Below are positions 10,010-19,769 of a stretch of 32,648 bases of DNA, one piece after another. The position numbers and the translations under genes were made by a program. The stretch lies in contig VCMS01000431.1 of the NCBI GenBank assembly GCA_022539475.1, forward strand, positions 1 through 32,648. Reading direction: 5' to 3'. How positions within the stretch are numbered: the stretch's first letter is position 1; each line of letters begins with the position of its first letter. The notes under the pieces are model-generated. The model did no database searches. It was not told the origin of the DNA and was given only the letters and a program-made list of their open reading frames with translations. The stretch comes from Gracilaria domingensis (taxonomy: Eukaryota > Rhodophyta > Florideophyceae > Gracilariales > Gracilariaceae).

Positions 10010-10400
10010 TTGTTACCTTTACGTGTTATCACGACTATATTCTCCGTCTCCATTGGAGATGTATTTCTCTTGTATCACAACCGGGAAAGGATGTGAGAGA
10101 ACATCAATATATCCCCAGTGGACGCTGAGAGGGAGGATGAACTACTCTACGTGCTATCATTGTTACCCATCCGGTGTCGAGTGGTGACATATTCTTTTTT
10201 TGTCACAACCCACACATGATGTGACGGAAGAAGAAGATGCCCCCAGTCGAGACAGAGGGTAAGCTACTCTAAGTACAATCACTAGTCCCTAGCTTGCCTC
10301 CACTGGCAATATCTTCCTGTTTTGCTATAACCATCGAGTGAGGTTATGGTGGAAGAGAAAAAATATCGCCGGTCGAGGCGAGGTGGGTGGGGATTATGTG
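10010..10400 (+). repeat. Three diverged ~126-bp tandem units, each with a hairpin
   Basis: Three copies of a unit follow each other with a period of about 126 bases. Each shows a T-rich run, a short inverted repeat, a purine-rich run, a CCCCAGT/CGCCGGTCGA block and an ACTCTA-like end. The inverted repeats are TCACA/TGTGA (10075-10096), GTCACA/TGTGAC (10202-10225) and ATAACC/GGTTAT (10327-10347). The stem sequence of the third differs on both sides, so pairing is kept while bases change. They precede the coiled-coil gene at 10620 and could be part of its 5' region or an independent satellite. Confidence 0.65.
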
Positions 10401-10619
10401 AGCGCGAAAGAGGGGACAGAGAGGTGGCGCTCAAATAGTGGAAGGTGCGAAGGTGTACAGTAGATGTTTTGGCGGGAAATTGGATGAGGGAAACAGGGAC
10501 AATCATGGTGCTGGATATAGCCCGTGTGGCTGGACAGTGGGGGTGGACAGCACAGTTTAGCTCGATTGCACTGTATCGCAGCGGAAACTTCGATCCAACT
10601 ACTACTTCTTCTTCTGAAG

Positions 10620-11549
10620 ATGTCGAACGGATACGTGGAGGATGAGGAGCTGTTGGCGCTGTTGGAGGGGAAAGAGGTACTGCCGACGCCGTCACCAAAG
10701 CGGGAAGAGGACGTGATTACGGCGGCTGGTCGGATGTCGCAGAAGAAGGAAGTAGCCGATGAAGGAAAGAAGTGTGAGGCGAGGAGAGGGGATGGTGATG
10801 AGGTGGAGAAGGGTGTAGAATTGGAGGTGGAGGGGGTCGCAATGGAGAGAAGGGGTGTGGTGCATCTGAGTCAGTTAGAGGTTGGAGACCAGATAGAGAG
10901 TGGGGGCGGAGAGGGTGACAGGGAGATGCGGTTTGTGGGGGAGATGAAGGCGAGGGTGGGGATGTTGGGGTTGGTGATGAAGGAGCGACTGGAAAATGGA
11001 ATTATGGAGATTGTAACGGAAATGAGCGGTGTGGTGCTGAGTGGGGGTGGTAGTGGTGTTTCGGTTGAGGCGATTTCGAGCCTGCGGAATTCGTTGTCGG
11101 TATTGGGAGTGGAGATGAGAAATCATGTGTATGGGATAGTGGAGTGAGCGGGAAGGGAGGTTGGAGAGTTGCGGGAGGAGAATAGGGTTCTGAACGAGAG
11201 GTTGGACGTGCTGGAGAAGGAGGTGAAGGAGCTGGGCAAGAAGCAAAGATTGGTGGAAGAGGAGACGGTGAAAGAAGATGTGGAGGGAAAGACGGAGAAT
11301 GGAAGTGTGGGAAGGGTGGCGGTGCAGATGGGGTCCCCTGTGACACCGAAGACAAAGGGTGGTGGGGTTGGGGATGGGAAGAGCCGTGTGAAGAAGAGGC
11401 GTAAGGAGATGAAGAAGGTGGTGGAGGAGGTGCCGCCGGAGGGAGTCGGAGCTCCGGTCGTGACTGGGTTTAGGAGTGCGGCGGAGGTAGCGCGGATTGC
11501 GAAAGGGATTCTGAGGGGACAGGAGGAGAGAAGGATGGGAGGGATTTGA
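10620..11549 (+). pseudogene. Coiled-coil protein gene with a single in-frame TGA
   Basis: From the ATG at 10620 (MSNGYVEDEELLALLEGKEV) one frame runs 309 codons to TGA at 11547-11549, with a single TGA at 11145-11147. Directly after it comes a strong leucine-zipper-like heptad stretch (GELREENRVLNERLDVLEKE), so the two halves clearly belong together. Later there is a basic segment (KSRVKKRRKEMKKVVEE) and a conserved-looking end (SAAEVARIAKGILRGQ). The plus strand is very purine-rich and G-rich, which also leaves a long low-complexity His/Pro/Leu frame open on the other strand; that is a shadow. The protein resembles retroelement structural (Gag/ORF1) proteins in general form only. The stop could be a CGA-to-TGA mutation (Arg), a readthrough site, or the true end of a short form. 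Confidence 0.5.
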
Positions 11550-12510
11550 AGCCGTTTTGGGGCGAGGCGGGTATACGAGAACGGGGAGAGTTGTACACCT
11601 GACTTCTACAAAATGAACGCGTGATGGGCGAGAAATGGGTGAATAGCGGGGGTGGTGTGGACTGGGAAGAAGTGATGGGATGATTGAGGTGGGATGAGTT
11701 GCGATTGGCATTGCAACATGGAAGAAAATGGAAACGCAAACTAGCACCAGTGCAGTTTTGAGAGAGGGCCGCGGGAAACAGTGAATGGGGTGGTGCGGCG
11801 AAGTAGAACCTCTACAAAAACTAGGGGACCCAAGAACTAAACTGCGCGAAATGGAATTTAATATTCCAAAATTTCTTACTTATTTGAGTGCCAGCCTCTG
11901 CCACCCCCTCGCGCGCCCCAATTAGCGCCAAAACTAGCTTGGTTTCCAAAGCGAACAGACTATATTCCACTTTGCAGAACACAGACGTGTGAGAGCAGTA
12001 ACCTGGAAATTATATTCGCAAAACTGGTAGGTTATCATACAAGAAAACATGACCATTTCATGCCATTCTCACTCTCAGTATCGAACTGCCGGAACTTGTA
12101 CTGAATCCATTAGACATAAATTCTTTCCGACAGAGCAGGTTATTATACAGGACCGAGCCAAGCAATATTGCGGACCTCGGCTTACTTGGCCATGCTTCTC
12201 TTGGAAAAGCACTTGCCTCGGTCCACTATCGCTATTGTGCAATGAACTGTACGTGAGAGTTCTGCTAGATTTTTTGAATGTTAAGAGCATTTTGTCTGAG
12301 AGGCGAGAATGATCCCTCTGCAGCAGCAGCCCCCAAAATGTTAGGCAGACGAAATATCTGCAGGACAAATAAAGTGCGGAGGTCATTTTTGTAGATTAGT
12401 GACGCCGGGTGTGACAAACCCAACAGACAGAGCAGACGAGCAGACATTCCAGAGGGAACCAGCCAAGAATGGCGATGTGCACTGAGGCACAAAGGAAAAC
12501 AACAAAAGTG
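11550..12510. other. Non-coding stretch
   Basis: About 960 bases without a supported gene. The first part is the G-rich 3' flank of the coiled-coil gene. A pair GGACCGAG (12150-12157) and CTCGGTCC (12217-12224) forms an 8-bp inverted repeat around a 59-base spacer, and GGTTAT[CT]ATACA occurs twice (near 12031 and 12139). I see no reading frame with protein-like composition. Confidence 0.5.
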
Positions 12511-12692
12511 ATAACTGCAAAAGCCCACGCCAACTTTAGACGAAGGTTGGAATAATAAACGGTAAAGTGCTTGCCAAACTTCAGACACAGTCTCGAGATG
12601 ATACGGCTAAAACTTGCGCCAATTGTTAGACGCGAGTTCGGAAACCAACGGCAAAAGCTTGTGCCAAACTTCGGAAACAAGCTTGAAAAAAT
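12511..12692. repeat. Four tandem copies of a 45-bp unit
   Basis: Four adjacent units of about 45 bases are visible, the last three starting near 12558, 12603 and 12648. The shared core is ACGGCAAAAGCTTGTGCCAA followed by an ACTTCGGA-like block. The unit length is a multiple of three. On the minus strand the repeats lie inside an open frame (12396-12713) and produce a 15-residue hydrophobic repeat (for example LCLKFGKHFTVYYSN). No homolog is recognised, so whether this is a protein repeat or a plain minisatellite is undecided. Confidence 0.7.
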
Positions 12693-14157
12693 TAAAAGGA
12701 TATTGGTAGCCAATCACCATGCGTAGGCGAAAAAGGAAAGAATGGAAGGTAAGGCCGGAACCACCAAGCCGCGGAGAGAGGGATAAAGCAAAATTTGGGA
12801 AAGCACAACAAACTAAAGGGAAGACGGAAGAGAGCTTGAAGTAAAGATTAACGAACAGGTCTTTCTGTGTATGGGGGGGTGTAGTGGGCGGTAATTAGTT
12901 AGAGAGCATTAAAGATAGGTTATTTCTATCACCACTTAGATTATATAGACGATTCTAACTCGAGTCTAGATTTTGGTTGAGAGTAGGATACCTAGAAACT
13001 TTGTCTACGCTTTTACAATTGTGAGCAGTTCACAATATATTTTGAGACATTTCCGCGCATTACTAAAGCTTTAGTTTTGTGACGCTACTTCCTATTCATT
13101 CTTTTCTACCAATTTTCTTGGAAGCGTTTAGAAGTTCACGATTAGTTCAAAGACTTCTAAACAAGTCTTTCGGAATCATTCAGAAGCATCTGTATTTCTT
13201 TAATCTCGAAATTGGACATCTCTGACAAGAAACAAGTAGAGATTTTCAGTGCCATCTATAAGGTTCTGAATAATTCCAGGTATTTTCAGATCATTACAAA
13301 ACAATCTGGAATGTTCTCGTGAGTATTCTGTAATGGAAAGCATATGAGCCTCAAACACTCACGCAATCAGTAGGGGCTTCGCATGGGCGACCAACACTCA
13401 CTTCTTACATCGTAGTTTCCAAATCCCTATTCCTTGAAAGTTCTTCAGTAGTCTATTAGAAAGAAGAAGGAGACTCTGAGAAATCAGGGTCAGGCTCAAA
13501 GTTGACAATTAACTCCTCTCGCTGACCAATGAGCCTGATGAAGTCTACCACTTGCTTTTTTTGTGTAACTGCTCAAAGAAGTTACCCATGTATTCAAGTC
13601 TTTTATAATAGAAAGCATATGCGCCTCACAGAAAGAGGCTGCGTTCACAGTTCTTTACAATGCATGTACTATTCCTGCACCCTGTTGCGTCATATTTAGA
13701 ACGTAAGACGTTCAAGTGCTCCTGCCAAGACTGCAACCAATATAATTGCAATTAATTGCACCTCAAAACACAATAAACAATATTTCTAAATACTGGCCGC
13801 CGTCTTGAAATACAAATTGCAATAGCGCCCTAAATCTGAAATAAAATTGCAAAAACAGAATGGTTTTGCAATATGCAAGCAATATTGGTAATCACGGAAA
13901 CGTTTGTCCTTTCTGATTTTGATGAAAGGAGGTTCCATAGCCCTGTGATACGGTTGTAGACGATTTAGGCTTAAAATTAGATGTAGAAGATATTTCGCCC
14001 GTTTCCAGTAGAACCTCTTGGCACACTCCACCGCTCTATATGTCAGTGCGCTCTACTTCTTGTGTGGTAGCGTCGTAAACAACCTGTTGTAGACCTCTAC
14101 GAGCGAGGGCAAGAACTCGTCGACTCTGGCGACGACATGGCATCACCATCCTCATGA
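12693..14157. other. AT-rich non-coding region
   Basis: About 1.4 kb with stops in all frames and long AT-rich runs. The only internal structure I see is a 23-base direct repeat (13331-13353 and 13606-13628, core GAAAGCATATG), with copies 275 bases apart. It could be the remnant of a long terminal repeat or the flank of the transposon that starts at about 14158. Confidence 0.5.
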
Positions 14158-17100
14158 TTGGATAAACTCACGCGTGTCATTGTCTCCGACCCCGCAGCTA
14201 CTCGCCTGCTTCCTGAGCGGCAAACGACGGCCTTTGAGGACTTCAATAGTGCGTGCCAAGGCCCGTTTATGTCGCAAGATCTCGAGAGCGCAAGCGCGAA
14301 AACTTGCAACGCTAGGGTGACTAACCAAAACAGTATCGTTGACGATGACGTATGCATCTTACATGATGAACAGACTGCTCTTCAGGCCGATACTGAGAGC
14401 ACCGCAAGAGAAATTGAGAATTTACGCTTGGGCGAGTTTGAAATTCTGCGCATGCCCAATATATCCCAGAGGACCCTCTTATTTCTGCGCATGACGCCTC
14501 TATGAATGGGAGTGATATGCCTTTTTCGCAAGAGCTGCAAGAGCATATTGGCACAGAGTCCGTATGTAGCTCCCACCAAAGTAATGGCAGTATGAACGAC
14601 ACTGACTGGGACGCAGAGCTCACAATTCTACGTGAATCTTCGACACGTGGGATTCCCTCTACAGAGTCCGATAGTCAGATGTTGGTAATGGATGATATGG
14701 AGAGTCAGCTGTTTCACTCCTACGATGATGAGCGTTACGAAAACGTGCCCCGGCTGCAACAGGGTACTGAAAACATTTCATATTCAAACCTCGAATGATC
14801 AAGCAAGGAACTGCAAGATAGAGTTAATGCGAGCAAAGAGAGAGGGCTTCTTAATTGGTTGTATGACAGTCCATTCAATCCAATCAATGTCAACATTGAC
14901 GATGTAGATATGTGGTTCGGGAACCGTTTTATGACTGAAGCGAATGTGGTACTAGACAATGTTTTGTCTCAACTGGAGGCAAAGAGGTCAGTTGACAAAC
15001 AATCTAGTGGGCTAAGAAACCAAAACTCTGATCATACGCTTGTTGCACCTCTACGGCTTCTACGTGTATTCGTGCCAGATTCTCTACTAGAACGGCTTTC
15101 AGATGTTGCGAATCGCAGCTCGGTATCCAAAAAGAAGCAAACAACGAGCAAAGAAGAACTTCTTTGCATTCTAGTTCTGCACGTTTTGTGCGCATCGTAT
15201 GACGAGTCTCCTACTGTTCTTTGTGATCCTCAAGAAGCGGGAAATTTTCTACAGATTGGGATATCGAGTGAGAGGTATCTAGAGGTGTGCGCATCATTGG
15301 CTGCTGGTAAGCAAAAGCGCGGAGACATTGAATACTCAAGAACGAGATGGAGTAAAGCAGCGGGCCGACATACAGCGCTTATTTCCCAGGTCGAATCCGA
15401 TCTTGCGGCCATCAACCGCGAACTTCTTTATGTAGCAAAAGACACTACTCTCTCTCTCGATGATGATTATCTAAGAATGGCGTCAAGGTCCGTGGTGCAA
15501 CTGACCTATCTGGAACAACAGAAAAATTCCAAGAAAGGACTTGGGCGGGTGTGGAATGCGCTATGCTCTGCGTTAAATCCTTTGTTCATTGGATGTCACT
15601 TTTCCCGAAAGGGTGAGAAGCTTGTGCATATATGGGAGAGGCTGACGCGACTGCTTCAAGGAGCAAGCACCGAAGGGGAACTCCGAAAGATGTGTGCTGC
15701 TATTTTTGGGGCAGACCGTTGCTACATCTGACAGAAAACCACTGCTTTCGTTTGTAACAAGCTAGAGGCAAGTCTTTTCGGCACACACAAGAGGGATTTG
15801 ACGTATCCAGTTGTGTTTGGTGACGAAGCCATAACGCAGCGACAAAAAGGTATGCTTGTATCTTAAAAAGGCTGTACAGCTGTATATACTGCGCGTTTGA
15901 AGAGCAGAGACTCCCAACGAACGTCACCAAGGAAAGTGGAAGCCTGTTTGTATCGGGAAAGTTGTCCTGGCCGTATTGCTGCACTGATCCATAACAACCA
16001 GCGCCTGTTCAAATCTCTTTCATTCACAGTGGTCGTTCACGACCGCTATAGAAGCTTGTGAGCCATGTTGGATATTGCGCAGATACAACAGGTGTATGAA
16101 GAGGATTTGACCGCTCCTAAGACGATGAGAAGCAGTTCGGCTGTCACTGGGAGGAGTGCTGCTTCGGAAATCTTTCGCAATGTGTCGCTTTTAACGTCTT
16201 TCCAATCGGAGGATCCTGTGGGGTTGTTGCTTCGAACATTCAGTTTTACGCCCAGGACGTCGTATGGGTTTGTGACAGTTGTTGCGTCAGACTTCGGAAA
16301 GATGATCAAAGGGTTTTACTGGTTAGTAAGAGGGAAGAGTTTAGCAAGAGGCAGTGATCCTTTACCCCAATCTTGCACAGATTTGGAAGCCCGTTTCCAA
16401 CCCAAATGGGAAGCGCTCATAAAATGCTGGGAATCCAAACGAGAGATGTGGTTGAAACATCAACGGAGCTTGCTGCCGCTGGGCAATTAGACGGGTACTC
16501 CCTCGGTGAAATCACTGCGTTAACCAAGGCTTGGCGGCAAGAAATATGATCCGTATTTGACAGGTCTCTAACAGGCAGGCCATCGAAAAGCGACTTGGTA
16601 GCTGCCGTTCGAGAGCTTCAGAGTGACCTCAGAGAGGAAGGCTGATCCCGAAAGAAACATGTGAGCATGAGATGACGGACGAGGCGCGCGCTTAAATGTA
16701 CTCAAAAGTAGCCATATCGAAGTTGTAGCACGCCTCTTTAGAGGCGCGGGTTATGAAGCACCTCGTCTGTACTACCGGAATGAAAGAAGAGTCACGAAAT
16801 GAGATCGAAGTGTTGAAGCCCTTACCCAGTTTCTTTCAGGATAATCCAGGAGCATTTGAACTAAATCAGGCCGACCCTTTCCACAAGTTCGATATTACAA
16901 AAATTATAACAGTGAGTTATCCGCGCGCAGTAGGACTAGTACAAAGCACAAGTTGTGACATGATGGCACACAGTTCAGACGCTATCATGGCATGTCGATG
17001 GTGGGGAGAAGGATGGTTAAGGTGCGCAGCTGAAGTGAAGATAATGACAGCCGAGATGACAATCGAAGAAGCATCACACATTGCCGGGATATATGGACCA

Positions 17101-18222
17101 CTGGCAGTGATAAAAGATATTGACTCACGAGACCCACAACGACAGTTGCTGCACAAACTCGTACCCTCTCCGTCTTACAGAGCTTAAATTATTCACCACG
17201 CTGCTGCTTTAGATTTCAAATATGTGCTTTTTGTCGTGGAGACGGGTGGGTATATATCGGACGGCAGAATCTTATGCACATGTCTAATACAGATACCATT
17301 GACGATTCGAAATGCTTCCAGGTATGTACTGGACACCGTTCGCGTGGAATGTTTTGAGTGGGTGGACAAAAAGCCTGACTGCATACCAAAAGAGTACGAT
17401 GAGATGCTCAAGGACAGTCATGCTTCTGACCTTCATAGTTTTGCCTCATGCTACTCCCTGAGCAAGACACTCCGAGACGAGGTAGAACGCAACAAGCGTC
17501 CACTTCCGCGTTGCAGAATGATACGACTTACACCCGCCGTGTTTTGGAAGCATCTAAAAGAAGGCGTAGACGTTATATCACGGTACATGAAGACCTTAGC
17601 AAGGACAAGCATATCTGAAAATCTCGTGGTAAGCATCATAGCCAGGTTGCTCACAATGCATGTCAACAACGCAGCAGTTTTTTCTCGATTTCACAACGCA
17701 AGAGCACAAGCAGTTTTTCCATCAATTGGAAAGAACGTAAGATACCACAGTGCTCGGCATAAAGTTACCAGTTCTGAAACATTTGGCAGGTTTGTTCAGC
17801 AGCTCGCCAGAGAGTAAAGGGATTCAACGGCAATTGCTGAGGGCACAAAAGATATATACACAGACGTTACGAAAAAGCTTCAACTAAGATTTCTTCGCAA
17901 AGCGACTGAACAGTACAATCGTGGTTTAGACAAGTCGAGAAGGCTTGATACGAATTTCAATGATGAAAATATTGCAGCGCAGGCACCATATTGTTCTCTT
18001 TCTCACTGGTCATTGAGGGGAACTTGCGCGAATGGAAAGGTTAACTTGCAATATGAGGGATCAAAATCTACGCAGTGTTGCTCTAGTTGTCGGCAGCCAA
18101 TATGTGCGACCTGTTGGAACGATGGGCATATTAGGTCTGTGTTGGAACGAAAAGAAGTTTTCGATGAAGAAATGGAACGGTTTAAAGCTTCAGTTGGTGC
18201 AAGTCGTAGGAGGATTGTTTAG
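14158..18222 (+). mobile_element. Dead transposase gene, probably piggyBac-like, with embedded exonuclease-like domain
   Basis: One gene of about 1,350 codons can be followed in three frames. Frame 1 runs 14158 to about 14460; frame 3 to 16490 (stops at 14796, 15729, a TAA near 15860 and a TGA near 16056); frame 2 to about 16646; and frame 1 again to 18222 (TAA at 17185 and 17815). An acidic N-terminus is followed by a stretch with SLDDDYLRM (Asp triplet 15459-15467). Next comes FGTHKRDLTYPVVFGDEAIT, like the GTxR region of piggyBac transposases, and near the end FWKHLKEGVDVISRYM (Asp 17569), like their GVD motif. The C-terminus has a Cys/His cluster (CCSSCRQPICATCWNDGH), as in piggyBac zinc fingers. 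Between them lie a SAP-like segment (LTGRPSKSDLVAAVREL) and a PD-(D/E)xK signature: SSDAIMACRWW (Asp 16978), AEVKIMT (Glu 17032, Lys 17038), then YRA(stop)IIHHAAAL. This matches the D...ExK...Q order of lambda exonuclease/YqaJ proteins. The domain assignment is inference. Terminal inverted repeats and TTAA target sites were not identified. Confidence 0.55.
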
Positions 18223-18539
18223 ATTGTAACCGTTCTAAATCAAATCTGTCAAAAATTGGGCGACGCGACGAAACACGGGTTTCAAGCCGCTCCCACAGCC
18301 GTCTTCTTTGAGCAATTATTAAGATCTGTCTCTCAATTAAAAGGGCTTTTTCTGTGCAGAAAAAGAGCGCTGAAGAACGACGGCAGCAAATGTAGTAAGG
18401 AGAACAAACCAGCGTCCCAAACGTAAGTGTTTTGGCATATATAGAAAATTTGTCGCTCGTGCCGTGCGCACTTCATGTCGTAAGAACACCAGAACTAGCT
18501 AATCACAACGCCAAGAACGTGGAACTAGCCAATCCAAAC
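18223..18539. other. Spacer between transposon and retroelement
   Basis: About 320 bases without a supported gene. It contains AAAAGGGCTTTTTCTGTGCA followed by GAAAAAGAGC, a weak inverted repeat (about 18340-18368). It may hold the right end of the transposon, but I could not delimit it. Confidence 0.4.
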
Positions 18540-18770
18540 GCAACACGCACCGCCAGTTATTAAACCCTGTGGTATAACCGATCGGTGCGAGCTGTGAGTG
18601 GGGAGCCCTGCGTGGGCTCGACCTTGCGGAGGAATGAAACGCGTGACACCTAATTGGTCCGCAGCACCCGCCGTTGCCTATAGTGCACGGTGACCAAGTG
18701 GTAAATACGCCTGCACTGGTGTGCGGCAGGCACGTATCACCCTCGAGGCCAGCAAAACTAACAGAGGACT
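18540..18770. repeat. Left terminal repeat remnant (3' LTR candidate)
   Basis: It shares ordered blocks with 29330-29590 in the same orientation: CAAACGCAAC, a hairpin GAGCCC-TGCGT-GGGCTC, CGGAGGAATGAA, ACGCGT, GCAGCACC, TAGTGCA, ACCAAGTGG, GCCTGCACTGGT, GCGGCAGGCA and AGCAAAAC. Between blocks the sequence has diverged with indels. Several dispersed palindromes lie in or beside it (18564, 18577, 18693, 18780). The hairpin-bearing blocks are the best kept, so selection on structure or a protein-binding role is possible. Confidence 0.65.
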
Positions 18771-18789
18771 ACTAGACTTACCAATTGGT

Positions 18790-19769
18790 GACTGTAGAAC
18801 CGAACTGGTGTCGAATTAGCCTAGCTGGTGCTTGACGTTACCATTTCGTGTGGGAGGTTGGCGTCTCGGGGGTTTAGTACACCCGGGCGCCCCTCCGGCT
18901 CTCACGGGCCTAGTACCACGTGGGCCCCCGGAGATGCATTTGTGGTGCACCACCCCGGCCACATATCTACACTACCTAGTAAATATTAATTCTAAATTAA
19001 TGAAAATAAACTAATTAGTCCTTGTCGTCCGTGCCCATACGCGTCCCACGTGGTACAGTAGACACCCGGGCTCAGAGCCTGGTGACGTCACCGTTTGGTC
19101 GAGCGCAACTCCCCACACCGATCGGGCGTACTATAGTACAAACCCCCCTCCTACCAACAGGCACGCCCCGCGGCTGTACAGATCCGCCGGCGTCTGCCAC
19201 TCTTTCACCGAACGGTCAGGGCCTGACGTCGCCCGCCGCGTAGCGCGCGTCATAGCGCGACACGGCGCCTGTAGCGAAGTATCCTTTAGAGGTGGGGATC
19301 TCGAGTGCGTTGATTGCACACCCTCGTGGTCGCGCTCTCTGCCAGTGCCATCCCTAATAGGTCGGCACGCCTTTCGCAACGAATGCGCGACCTGAGCGAC
19401 CTTGCGGTGATCGGCGCCGAGTGTACCTATTGGTCGTCCTCCTCTTCTTCCCATCCTCGGTTTCTGGTTGCACCTCTACCCCCCAGCGGTACCTCTCTCC
19501 GCGGGTTGCGAAGCTTCCCGCGCTTTCCTCTTGGTTGCCGTGATCTTCCCGGACGGGTGTTGTCGACGTCGCCGCCCCCACCCCGGGGTTGCTAATACCA
19601 AGTGGTGCCTCACGGGTGAGTCTCATCTTGCGCCGGCTCGCCCTGACCTTCCTGGTTTGGTGACCGCTCCTCCGTGTCGGTTCGCTCCCTTGTGGGTTGT
19701 GTGATTTGCGTCTCTTGCCGTCTTGGTCTCCGTCCTCCGTGGCGTTTCCGCTGCACGATTTCTAACCTC
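18790..19769. other. Leader region of the plus-strand gene, no supported gene
   Basis: About 1 kb between the left terminal repeat and the ATG chosen for the plus-strand gene. It is GC-rich with short frames on both strands only. It includes one AT-rich island (about 18980-19015) and dispersed palindromes at 19090, 19399, 19425 and 19597. It probably contains the promoter and untranslated leader of the plus-strand gene. Confidence 0.45.

Noticed and set aside
10875..11747. 290-codon minus-strand open frame
   Set aside because: Low-complexity His/Pro/Leu composition caused by the purine-rich plus strand; it is the shadow of the coiled-coil gene.
12150..12224. GGACCGAG/CTCGGTCC inverted repeat as a terminal inverted repeat
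   Set aside because: Only 8 bp, with a 59-base spacer and no target duplication or coding content.
18680..18760. tRNA-like look of the terminal repeats (A-box-like TGACCAAGTGGTAA)
   Set aside because: No B box (GGTTCGA-type), no consistent cloverleaf, and the A-box-like piece coincides with the dispersed palindrome.
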